Assembly (NCBI GenBank): GCA_945861165.1
Contig: CAMATO010000015.1
Span: forward strand, 1 to 18,024
Direction: 5' to 3'
From: Bifidobacterium breve
Lineage (GTDB): Bacteria > Actinomycetota > Actinomycetes > S36-B12 > UBA5976
DNA length: 18,024 bases
Both the position numbers and the translations under genes were made by a program. This document shows, in pieces, positions 1 through 6,856 of the stretch (positions are counted from its first letter, which is position 1; every line of letters begins with the position of its first letter). Below the pieces are notes generated by a model that worked only from the letters and a program-made list of their open reading frames with translations, had not been told where the DNA came from and made no database searches.

Positions 1-1524
1 TGCAATATGTCACTTCGTCGTTTAGCAGAAAAAGCAAAAGCAGGAGTTTTTGCAGCAGGTGGTTTCCCAATGACCTTTAATACAATTTCTGTCTCCGATG
101 GAATCTCCATGGGACATGAAGGAATGCGTGCATCTTTAGTAAGCAGAGAAATTATTGCCGATTCTGTTGAATGCGTTATGCATGCTGAAAGATTAGACGG
201 ATCAGTAACTTTGGCAGGTTGTGATAAATCATTGCCAGGAATGTTAATGGCTGCAGCCAGATTAGATTTAGCAAACGTTTTTGTTTATAACGGATCAATT
301 ATGCCAGGAAATTTAAATGGTAAAGATTTAACAATTCAAGATGTTTTTGAAGGGGTAGGCGCTTGTGCGCTAGGAAAAATTACTGAATCTGAATTAGATG
401 AAATCGAAAGAGCAGCCTGTCCAGGAGAAGGTGCGTGCGGTGGAATGTTTACTGCTAACACCATGAGCTCAGTAGCTGAAGCTTTAGGAATGGCACTACC
501 AGGAAGTGCCTCTGCACCAGCTATTGATAGCAGAAGAGATGCAGATGCTTATGCGGCTGGCGAAGCTGTAGTTAATCTAATTCGTTTAGGAATAACTGCA
601 CGAGACATCATGACTAAAAAAGCATTTGAAAATGCGATCACTGTGGTCATGGCATTGGGTGGATCAACAAACGCAGTTCTACATTTACTAGCAATTGCTA
701 ATGAAGCAAACGTTGATTTAACTATTGATGATTACAACCGAATTGGAGATAAAACTCCTCACTTAGCGGATGTTAAACCATTTGGTAGATATGTAATGAA
801 TGATTTGGATAAAATTGGTGGAGTACCAGTAGTTATGAAAGCCTTATTAGATGCAGGCCTTATCCATGGTGATGAATTAACTGTCACTGGAAAAACTGTT
901 GCTGAGAACTTGAAAGCAATAAATCCACCAGATCCTGATGGAAAAATTATTCATGCGGTTAATAATCCAATCCATAAAACTGGTGGACTTGTAATCCTGA
1001 AAGGTTCTCTTGCTCCAGAAGGTGCGGTTATTAAAGCTGCTTCTATCGAATCTCCCATATTTGAAGGTACAGCCAAAGTATTTGATGACGAAAAATTTGC
1101 CATGGAGGCAGTAACCCATGGAAAAATTGTCAAAGGCGATGTCGTAGTTATTCGCTACGAAGGTCCAAAAGGTGGACCAGGTATGCGTGAAATGTTGGCG
1201 GTAACAGCTGCTATTAAAGGTGCTGGTTTAGGTAAAGATGTCATGTTGATTACCGATGGCAGATTTAGTGGAGCAACCGCAGGTTTTTGTATAGGACACG
1301 TTGCCCCTGAAGCAACAGATGGTGGACCAATTGCTTTGGCTCAAACTGGAGACAAGATTCGTTTAGATCTTGCAGCAAGAAAACTTGATTTACTAGTTGA
1401 TGATGCTGAATTAGCTAAACGTCGAGCAAGTTGGAAACCAGCTGAACCTAGATACACCACAGGAATTTTAGGAAAATACGCAAAATTAGTTGGTTCATCC
1501 GCTAAAGGTGCAGTCTGTAACTAG
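1..1524 (+). CDS. ilvD: Dihydroxy-acid dehydratase, 5' end missing
   Basis: Dehydrates 2,3-dihydroxy-isovalerate and 2,3-dihydroxy-3-methylvalerate to the 2-oxo acids, the step before transamination in valine and isoleucine synthesis; a cytosolic Fe-S enzyme. The frame is open from base 1 and its first codons (Cys-Asn, then MSLRRLAEKAKAG) match the family segment CNxHLRxLAExVKxG, so roughly the first 50-60 residues lie outside the window and the ATG at 7 is internal. The opening Cys codon should be the first [2Fe-2S] ligand; the other two sit in GCDKSLPG (near base 220) and ACPGEGACGGMFTANTM (near base 420). The C-terminal part holds GGPGMREM and TDGRFSGATAGFCIGHVAPEA, typical of IlvD. The stop is TAG. 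The ilvB leader follows at once, so ilvD probably belongs to the same biosynthetic block but may be a separate transcript. Identity is near certain from the motifs. Confidence 0.97.
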   Translation, partial: CNMSLRRLAEKAKAGVFAAGGFPMTFNTISVSDGISMGHEGMRASLVSREIIADSVECVMHAERLDGSVTLAGCDKSLPGMLMAAARLDLANVFVYNGSIMPGNLNGKDLTIQDVFEGVGACALGKITESELDEIERAACPGEGACGGMFTANTMSSVAEALGMALPGSASAPAIDSRRDADAYAAGEAVVNLIRLGITARDIMTKKAFENAITVVMALGGSTNAVLHLLAIANEANVDLTIDDYNRIGDKTPHLADVKPFGRYVMNDLDKIGGVPVVMKALLDAGLIHGDELTVTGKTVAENLKAINPPDPDGKIIHAVNNPIHKTGGLVILKGSLAPEGAVIKAASIESPIFEGTAKVFDDEKFAMEAVTHGKIVKGDVVVIRYEGPKGGPGMREMLAVTAAIKGAGLGKDVMLITDGRFSGATAGFCIGHVAPEATDGGPIALAQTGDKIRLDLAARKLDLLVDDAELAKRRASWKPAEPRYTTGILGKYAKLVGSSAKGAVCN

Positions 1525-1530
1525 TAGTGC

Positions 1531-1572
1531 TGATACTTCCAACTAGACCTTTTATAAATATGGTTGTACTCT
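1531..1572 (+). promoter_or_regulatory. Candidate promoter(s) of the ilvB leader
   Basis: Two overlapping -10 candidates lie just upstream of the leader peptide. TACTCT (1567-1572) fits the actinobacterial TAnnnT -10 and would put the transcript start at about 1579, one base before the ATG at 1580. TATAAA (1553-1558) with a poor -35 (TGATAC, 1531-1536, 16-bp spacer) would start near 1565. Neither leaves a Shine-Dalgarno before the leader ATG, so a leaderless or nearly leaderless leader peptide is likely. This is assigned by pattern only. Confidence 0.4.
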
Positions 1573-1579
1573 TTAGTCA

Positions 1580-1621
1580 ATGAGAAATGCACTCGTAGTA
1601 GTTAGCGAGCGCGTTGGCTAG
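1580..1621 (+). CDS. ilvB leader peptide (MRNALVVVSERVG)
   Basis: A 13-codon frame ending in TAG that carries four consecutive branched-chain codons, CTC GTA GTA GTT (Leu-Val-Val-Val, 1592-1603). The pattern of several Leu/Val/Ile codons followed by a basic, glycine-ending tail (here SERVG) resembles leader peptides described upstream of ilvB in Streptomyces and corynebacteria. The last codons (1609-1620) form the 5' arm of a 12-position stem with 1629-1640, so ribosome position on the Leu/Val codons would decide whether that stem forms. No Shine-Dalgarno precedes it. The frame also overlaps the end of a 7-codon frame (1560-1583, MVVLFSQ) by ATGA; that upstream frame is probably not on the mRNA. 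Confidence 0.8.
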   Translation: MRNALVVVSERVG

Positions 1622-1640
1622 CAAGATTTAGCCCACGCGC
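1609..1640 (+). promoter_or_regulatory. Leader hairpin (1:2 stem) of the ilvB attenuator
   Basis: Bases 1609-1620 (GCGCGTTGGCTA) pair with 1629-1640 (TAGCCCACGCGC) at 11 of 12 positions, with one T-C mismatch and an 8-base loop. The 5' arm overlaps the last codons and stop of the leader peptide. The 3' arm can instead pair with GTGGGCTA (1678-1685) beyond the terminator: TAGCCCAC (1629-1636) is its exact complement. This competition is typical of attenuators. I could not find a convincing classical antiterminator that pairs this arm with the terminator's own 5' arm. Confidence 0.7.
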
Positions 1641-1642
1641 CT

Positions 1643-1676
1643 CCCTCCGTTTGCCCAAAAGGCCGGGGGGTTTTTT
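1643..1676 (+). terminator. Intrinsic terminator (attenuator) before ilvB
   Basis: CCCTCCG (1643-1649) pairs with CGGGGGG (1664-1670), including one G-U pair, and an inner GCC/GGC stem (1653-1655 with 1661-1663) closes a CAAAA loop; three T residues bulge between the two stems. Six T residues follow directly (1671-1676). The position, between a Leu-Val-Val-Val leader peptide and the ilvB start 77 bases downstream, argues for conditional termination rather than simple ending of ilvD transcription, which stops 118 bases earlier. Confidence 0.85.
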
Positions 1677-1752
1677 AGTGGGCTAAGAGCAACTGAAACA
1701 ATTGAGGGATTCTCTTCAAAAAGAATTCTTCCCCGATTAAAGGAAAAATTAA

Positions 1753-3498
1753 ATGGCCGAAATAACTGGTGCACAGAGTTTGATTCAATCTCTTGAATCA
1801 GCAGGTGTAGATACGGTCTTTGGAATTCCTGGCGGAGCAATTCTTCCTGCTTATGATCCGATGATGGATTCAAAAAAACTTCGACATATTTTAGTTCGAC
1901 ATGAACAAGGTGCTGGTCATGCTGCAGAAGGTTATGCGCATGTAACTGGTCGCGTTGGTGTTTGTATGGCAACAAGTGGACCAGGTGCCACAAACTTAGT
2001 TACCCCAATTGCTGATGCACACATGGATTCTATTCCCATGGTGGCAATTACCGGTCAAGTTCCTTCTCACGCAATTGGAACTGACGCATTCCAGGAAGCC
2101 GATATTCGAGGCATCACTTTTCCAATTACAAAACACAATTACTTAGTAACAAAAGCAGATGACATTCCTAGAGCTATTGCTGAAGCTTTTCATTTAGCAT
2201 CAACTGGAAGACCAGGACCAGTTTTAGTTGACATTTCCAAAGATGCACTAAATGCGAAAACGACTTTTAATTGGCCACCAGTTATGAATTTGCCGGGATA
2301 TCACCCAACTACAAAACCAAATTCAAAAAGAGTTAAAGAAGCAGCCGACAGAATAATTGCTGCCAAGAAACCAATTCTTTATGTGGGTGGCGGAGTTATT
2401 CGATCAAATGCTGCTAAAGAGTTATTGCAACTTGCTGAACTAACTCAAATTCCTGTAGTAACCACTTTGATGGCCAGAGGTGCGTTTCCTGATTCTCATC
2501 CTCAACATTTAGGAATGCCGGGTATGCACGGATCTGTTGCAGCGGTTGGTTCTTTGCAACAAAGTGATTTGCTAATTGCTTTAGGAACTCGTTTTGATGA
2601 TCGTGTTACTGGTCAGCTTTCTTCTTTTGCACCAGAGGCAGATGTAATTCATGTTGATATTGATCCTGCAGAAATTGGTAAAAATAGATTTGCTCATGTA
2701 CCAATCGTGGGAGATGCCAAAGAAACAATCATTGAACTTATTGCTGTTCTAAAGGATGAACACAAAGCAGGTCGAATTGGAAATTATGAAGCATGGTGGG
2801 CAAATCTAAATAGATTAAGAACTGAATACCCACTGGGCTACGATCATCCAACAGATGGTTCTTTGTCACCACAATATGTAATTGAAAGAATTGGTGCCAT
2901 AAATGGACCTGATGCAATTTATGCCGCAGGTGTTGGTCAACATCAAATGTGGGCTGCCCAATTTGTTAAATATGAAAAACCTGGAACTTGGCTTAACTCT
3001 GGTGGATTAGGAACAATGGGTTATGCAATTCCAGCAGCCATGGGTGCCAAAGTTGGCGCACCAGATAAAACTGTGTGGGCAATCGATGGTGACGGTTGTT
3101 TTCAGATGACAAATCAGGAATTAGCCACTTGTACTATTAATAACATTCCTATCAAAGTTGGTTTGATCAATAACAATGCCCTGGGCATGGTTAGACAATG
3201 GCAGTCATTGTTTTACAACAACCGTTATTCAAACACTGACTTAAATAGCAATAGAGTCCCTGACTTTGTGAAACTAGCTGACGCTTATGGATGTCATGGC
3301 TTGCGTTGCGAAACTAGGGAAGAAGTAGATAAAACCATTGAAAAGGCAATAGAACTAAATGATGCTCCAGTAGTTATTGACTTTGTAGTTCACAAAGATG
3401 CCATGGTTTGGCCAATGGTGGCAGCAGGTATGAGTAACTCTGAAATCAAATTTGCTCGCGATTTAGCACCACAATGGATGAGAAGTGATGACGAATGA
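1753..3498 (+). CDS. ilvB: Acetolactate synthase, large (catalytic) subunit
   Basis: ThDP-dependent condensation of two pyruvates to 2-acetolactate, or of pyruvate with 2-oxobutanoate to 2-aceto-2-hydroxybutyrate: the first common step to valine, leucine and isoleucine. The protein has 581 residues, normal for the family. The cofactor-activating glutamate is E51 in RHEQGAGHAAEGYA. The central FAD/Rossmann-like domain includes GTRFDDRVTG. The ThDP/Mg motif runs from GDG (446-448) to NNN (473-475). The ATG at 1753 is preceded by AAAGGA about 8 bases upstream. The last codons overlap ilvN by ATGA, so the two subunits are made by coupled translation. Expression is probably set by the leader at 1580-1676. 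This is a biosynthetic synthase rather than a catabolic one, judging by the adjacent regulatory subunit. Confidence 0.97.
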   Translation: MAEITGAQSLIQSLESAGVDTVFGIPGGAILPAYDPMMDSKKLRHILVRHEQGAGHAAEGYAHVTGRVGVCMATSGPGATNLVTPIADAHMDSIPMVAITGQVPSHAIGTDAFQEADIRGITFPITKHNYLVTKADDIPRAIAEAFHLASTGRPGPVLVDISKDALNAKTTFNWPPVMNLPGYHPTTKPNSKRVKEAADRIIAAKKPILYVGGGVIRSNAAKELLQLAELTQIPVVTTLMARGAFPDSHPQHLGMPGMHGSVAAVGSLQQSDLLIALGTRFDDRVTGQLSSFAPEADVIHVDIDPAEIGKNRFAHVPIVGDAKETIIELIAVLKDEHKAGRIGNYEAWWANLNRLRTEYPLGYDHPTDGSLSPQYVIERIGAINGPDAIYAAGVGQHQMWAAQFVKYEKPGTWLNSGGLGTMGYAIPAAMGAKVGAPDKTVWAIDGDGCFQMTNQELATCTINNIPIKVGLINNNALGMVRQWQSLFYNNRYSNTDLNSNRVPDFVKLADAYGCHGLRCETREEVDKTIEKAIELNDAPVVIDFVVHKDAMVWPMVAAGMSNSEIKFARDLAPQWMRSDDE

Positions 3499-4007
3499 GT
3501 CGCCACACTTTAAGTGTTCTAGTTGAAGATCAACCAGGTGTTTTGGCAAGAATCGCAAGTTTATTTGCTCGCCGGGGTTTCAACATTGAATCATTAGCAG
3601 TGGGTCCAACTGAAGCAGTAGGTGTTTCTCGTATGACAATTGTGGTTAATGTTGCGGAATCACCATTGGAACAAGTTACCAAACAATTAAATAAATTAAT
3701 CAACGTTCTAAAAATTGTGGAGTTAGATAACTCAGCAGCGGTGCAAAGAGAATTATTACTAGTGAAAGTAAAAGCTGATAGTAAAACTCGCTCAGCCATA
3801 TTAGAAACAGTTTCACTTTTCAGAGCCAAAGTGGTTGACGTAGCCCCAGATGCCATCACTATTGAGGCAACGGGTAATCACGACAAGATTCAAGCACTCT
3901 TAAAGGTGTTGGAAGAGTACGGAATAAAGGAGCTAGTTCAGTCGGGCATGGTGGCAATCGGACGTGGTGCAAAAGCCGTTTCTGATCGCACATTACGCTC
4001 TAACTAG
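3495..4007 (+). CDS. ilvN: Acetolactate synthase, small (regulatory) subunit
   Basis: Regulatory partner of IlvB: it raises catalytic activity and confers feedback inhibition, usually by valine. The 170-residue length is standard for the ilvN/ilvH long form. The N-terminal ACT domain starts directly (SVLVEDQPGVLARIASLF, then RRGFNIESLAVGPTE, residues about 7-41), with the effector-binding glycine-rich turn visible. A second domain (about 80-160) ends in VQSGMVAIGRGAKAV, characteristic of the family. The start ATG overlaps the ilvB stop (ATGA) and has no independent Shine-Dalgarno, as expected for coupling and a fixed subunit ratio. A 35-base gap separates it from ilvC, without a terminator. 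Confidence 0.96.
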   Translation: MSRHTLSVLVEDQPGVLARIASLFARRGFNIESLAVGPTEAVGVSRMTIVVNVAESPLEQVTKQLNKLINVLKIVELDNSAAVQRELLLVKVKADSKTRSAILETVSLFRAKVVDVAPDAITIEATGNHDKIQALLKVLEEYGIKELVQSGMVAIGRGAKAVSDRTLRSN

Positions 4008-4042
4008 AGACTTAGTAGAAAACGAGTAGAAAGAAAATAAAT

Positions 4043-5068
4043 ATGGCCGAAATGTTTTATGACAAAGATGCAGATTTAGAAATAATTAAATCTAAAAAAG
4101 TGGCAGTTATTGGTTATGGTTCACAAGGCCATGCTCATGCACTAAATCTTCACAACTCCGGAATTGATGTTCGGGTTGGTTTAAAAGAAGGATCTCCAAG
4201 CAGAGTTAAGGCAGATGCTGAAGGTTTAAGAGTGGTAACGCCAGCACAAGCTGCACAAGAAGCAGATGTGATCATGATTCTTGCTCCAGATCATGTACAA
4301 AGACATATTTATAAAGAATCAATTGAACCAAACTTAACGAGTAACAAAGCATTATTTTTCTCACACGGTTTTAATATTCGTTTTGGTTACATCAAGCCTC
4401 CTAAAGATGTTGATGTGTGCATGGTTGCCCCCAAGGGTCCAGGACATTTAGTTCGTCGCGAATACCAAAACAGTCGAGGTGTGCCAGTAATTGTTGCGGT
4501 GGAACAAGATCACTCAGGTAATGCGTGGCCACTAGCTCTTTCTTATGCCAAGGCAATTGGTGGACTTCGTGCCGGTGGAATTAAAACCACATTCACAGAA
4601 GAAACCGAAACTGATTTATTTGGTGAACAAGCAGTACTTTGTGGCGGCACAACTGCGTTAGTTCAAGCAGGATTTGAAACTTTAGTTGAAGCAGGTTATC
4701 AACCCGAAGTGGCATATTTTGAGTGTTTGCATGAATTAAAACTAATTGTGGATCTTATGTATGAAGGTGGTATTGCCAAAATGCGTTGGTCAGTTTCTGA
4801 CACCGCAGAATATGGTGACTACGTTTCAGGTCCAAGAATCATCAACAGAAAAACCAAACAAAGAATGAAGAAAATTTTGAAGGAAATTCAAAATGGGACC
4901 TTTGCTAAAGAATTTATTGATGACCAAGACAATGGTGCCAAGAAATTCAAGAAATTTAGGAAAATAGGCGAAGAATCACAAATTGAAGCAGTAGGTAAGA
5001 AGCTGCGTGGATTGATGGCCTGGGTTGATAAAACTAAGGATGATTTCCAAGGAACTGTTTCACGCTAA
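4043..5068 (+). CDS. ilvC: Ketol-acid reductoisomerase, class I
   Basis: Converts 2-acetolactate to 2,3-dihydroxy-isovalerate, and the aceto-hydroxybutyrate analogue for isoleucine, with Mg2+ and NAD(P)H. The 341 residues identify the short class I enzyme. The Rossmann motif GYGSQGHAHALNL begins at residue 24; the loop that contacts the cofactor ribose phosphate carries S51 and S53 (GSPS), the arrangement usual in NADPH-preferring forms. The metal-binding helices contain TETDLFGEQAVLCGG and, further on, ECLHELKLIVDLMYEGG. The ATG has only a weak purine tract (AGAAAG) upstream and lies 35 bases after ilvN, so it is most likely cotranscribed in ilvBNC. A strong hairpin follows the stop. Confidence 0.97.
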   Translation: MAEMFYDKDADLEIIKSKKVAVIGYGSQGHAHALNLHNSGIDVRVGLKEGSPSRVKADAEGLRVVTPAQAAQEADVIMILAPDHVQRHIYKESIEPNLTSNKALFFSHGFNIRFGYIKPPKDVDVCMVAPKGPGHLVRREYQNSRGVPVIVAVEQDHSGNAWPLALSYAKAIGGLRAGGIKTTFTEETETDLFGEQAVLCGGTTALVQAGFETLVEAGYQPEVAYFECLHELKLIVDLMYEGGIAKMRWSVSDTAEYGDYVSGPRIINRKTKQRMKKILKEIQNGTFAKEFIDDQDNGAKKFKKFRKIGEESQIEAVGKKLRGLMAWVDKTKDDFQGTVSR

Positions 5069-5084
5069 ATTCTAAATAGCCAAA

Positions 5085-5119
5085 TGGGCCCACAGACCTA
5101 AACTAGGTGTGTGGGCTCA
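5085..5119 (+). promoter_or_regulatory. Strong hairpin after ilvC overlapping the next start codon
   Basis: TGGGCCCACA (5085-5094) pairs with TGTGGGCTCA (5110-5119) over 10 positions with one G-U, and an inner ACCTA/TAGGT stem (5096-5100 with 5104-5108) closes an AAC loop; only one G-G mismatch interrupts the helix. No T run follows, so it is not a classical intrinsic terminator. It could stop or protect the 3' end of the ilvBNC transcript. The GTG at 5111-5113 that best starts the next small gene lies inside the 3' arm, so on a read-through transcript that start would be hidden. Confidence 0.65.
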
Positions 5120-5251
5120 CACATTTCTAAGCATCCAAAACCAGAAAAGATTTGTGTGCGTTGTGGACGAAAAATGACTTGGCGTAAATCCTGGGCCAAG
5201 AATTGGGATGTCGTTAAGTATTGCTCTGACTCATGTCGCAAGAAAAAATAA
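5111..5251 (+). CDS. Small DUF2256-type four-cysteine protein
   Basis: A 46-residue protein, starting at GTG, that resembles DUF2256 (short bacterial proteins of unknown function). The core runs KICVRCGRKMTWRKSWAKN, then WDVVKYCSDSCRKKK: two CxxC/CxxxC pairs (C15, C18, C38, C42) around a Trp-rich basic stretch, which suggests a small zinc-binding fold. Family members usually show C..C.R.FTWRKKWA..WD.V.YCS..CR, nearly the pattern here. The reading frame opens at 5102 and GTG at 5111 is the only plausible start before the first cysteine. There is no Shine-Dalgarno, but TAAACT (5099-5104) lies exactly where a -10 box would make the GTG the first transcribed codon. It ends 18 bases before serA. 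Function is unknown; I assign none. Confidence 0.85.
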   Translation: MGSHISKHPKPEKICVRCGRKMTWRKSWAKNWDVVKYCSDSCRKKK

Positions 5252-5257
5252 TATAAG

Positions 5258-5263
5258 TAGACT
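5258..5263 (+). promoter_or_regulatory. Candidate -10 box for leaderless serA
   Basis: TAGACT matches TAnnnT and is followed by six bases and then the serA ATG at 5270, the spacing expected when transcription starts on the ATG itself. No Shine-Dalgarno is present in the 18-base gap after the DUF2256-type gene. No convincing -35 was found. This rests on pattern and spacing only. Confidence 0.4.
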
Positions 5264-5269
5264 TAATTT

Positions 5270-6856
5270 ATGAGTAACCCAATTGTCTTAATTGCAGAAG
5301 AATTATCTCCTGCCACTGTTAAAGCACTGGGACCTGATTTTGAAATAAGAAATTGTGATGGTGCAAATAGAGAAGAATTATTCAGATCTATTGTTGATGC
5401 TGATGCCATTTTGGTCAGATCAGCAACAAAGCTAGACAGTGAAGCTTTGTCTCGTGCAAAAAAGTTAAGAATAATTGCCCGAGCAGGAGTGGGGTTAGAC
5501 AATGTTGATGTAGCTGCAGCCACCACTCAAGGCATCATGGTGGTTAACGCGCCAACCTCAAATATAACTTCTGCTGCAGAATTAGCGGTGTCTCTTTTGT
5601 TAGCAAGTGCAAGAAATATTGTGCCGGCAAATATTGCCTTAAAAAAAGGTGAATGGAAAAGAAGTAAATTTACTGGAATTGAATTAAGTGAAAAAACCAT
5701 TGGCATAGTTGGTTTTGGCAGAATCGGTGTTTTAGTTGCCCAAAGATTAGCCGGATTTGGTGTTCATTTAATTGCTTATGATCCTTTCGTGCAACCTGCA
5801 AAAGCTGCCACACATAACGTGAGAATGGTTTCACTTGATGAATTATTGGAACAAAGTGATTTCATCACAGTTCATTTACCAAAAACTCCTGAAACAGCAG
5901 GTTTAATTGGGGAAGAAGCTTTAAAGAAAGTAAAACCCACAGTTCGTATTATTAACGCTTCTCGTGGTGGCATTGTTAATGAGCAAGCTTTATTTACTGC
6001 CCTTAAAGAAGGCAGAGTTGCAGGTGCTGGAATTGATGTTTACGATTCAGAACCTTGCACTGATTCACCACTGTTTACTCTCGATCAAGTTGTGTCAACC
6101 CCACATTTAGGTGCATCCACTGATGAAGCGCAAGAAAAAGCAGGCATTGCAGTAGCAAAATCTGTGCGTTTAGCTTTGAGTGGTGAACTGGTTCCTGACG
6201 CAGTAAATGTAAGTGGGGGAGCAATTGCTAAACCGGTTAGACCTTTGCTGCCATTAGTTGAAAATATGGGACGCATTGCCGCAGGTCTGGTGGCCGGAGC
6301 TATTAATCGTGTTCATGTTGAAGTTAGTGGTGAAGTTGTGGAAAATGAATTAAAGATTTTAGAAATATCAGCTATCAAAGGGATTTTAACTCAACTTGTG
6401 CACGAACCAGTTTCATATGTAAACGCACCGCTGTTAGCAAAAGATCGAGGCATTGAAACGTCCCTTCACACCACACTGGAATCACCAAATTTTAAAGTAG
6501 TTGCCAAAGTGGAATTAACGACGAACACTGGGGAAGTTGCTTCAGCTTCTGGCACAATCACCGGACCAAATTCCACAATCAAATTAGTAGGAATTGATAA
6601 ATATGAATTAGATGTTGCGATAAGTGACCAGATGGCATTTATACAATATGAAGATCGTCCAGGAATGCTCGGCATTATTGGTGGAATATTAGGCAAATCA
6701 GAAATCAATATTGCTAACTTGCAACTAGCCCGTGAAACTAAAGGAGGAAATGCATTAGTGGCCTTGACTCTTGATTCAGAAATACCTCAAAGCGTTTTAT
6801 CTGAGATTGCAAATGCACTTGCAGCAAAATTTGCAAAAACTGTTAATTTAAGTTAA
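5270..6856 (+). CDS. serA: D-3-phosphoglycerate dehydrogenase, long form
   Basis: Oxidises 3-phosphoglycerate to 3-phosphohydroxypyruvate, the first step of serine synthesis. The 528 residues match the long type I form found in mycobacteria. The NAD-binding fold has GIVGFGRIG at about 145-153. The catalytic residues are visible as R232 (NASRGGIVN), E261 (YDSEPC) and H279 (STPHLGAST). After residue about 310 come the intervening ASB domain and, from about 455, a C-terminal ACT domain (FIQYEDRPGMLGIIGGILG) that normally binds serine for feedback control. It is the only gene here outside branched-chain and tRNA-linked functions apart from the DUF2256-type, LldD-like and HU genes. It converges on leuA, and the two stop codons interleave on one TTAA (6853-6856). 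Confidence 0.96.
   Translation: MSNPIVLIAEELSPATVKALGPDFEIRNCDGANREELFRSIVDADAILVRSATKLDSEALSRAKKLRIIARAGVGLDNVDVAAATTQGIMVVNAPTSNITSAAELAVSLLLASARNIVPANIALKKGEWKRSKFTGIELSEKTIGIVGFGRIGVLVAQRLAGFGVHLIAYDPFVQPAKAATHNVRMVSLDELLEQSDFITVHLPKTPETAGLIGEEALKKVKPTVRIINASRGGIVNEQALFTALKEGRVAGAGIDVYDSEPCTDSPLFTLDQVVSTPHLGASTDEAQEKAGIAVAKSVRLALSGELVPDAVNVSGGAIAKPVRPLLPLVENMGRIAAGLVAGAINRVHVEVSGEVVENELKILEISAIKGILTQLVHEPVSYVNAPLLAKDRGIETSLHTTLESPNFKVVAKVELTTNTGEVASASGTITGPNSTIKLVGIDKYELDVAISDQMAFIQYEDRPGMLGIIGGILGKSEINIANLQLARETKGGNALVALTLDSEIPQSVLSEIANALAAKFAKTVNLS

Noticed and set aside
1628..1993. A 121-codon minus-strand open frame across the ilvB leader and 5' end
   Set aside because: It is antisense to ilvB and to a structured leader, with low-complexity His/Leu composition and no recognisable domain; it is a shadow.
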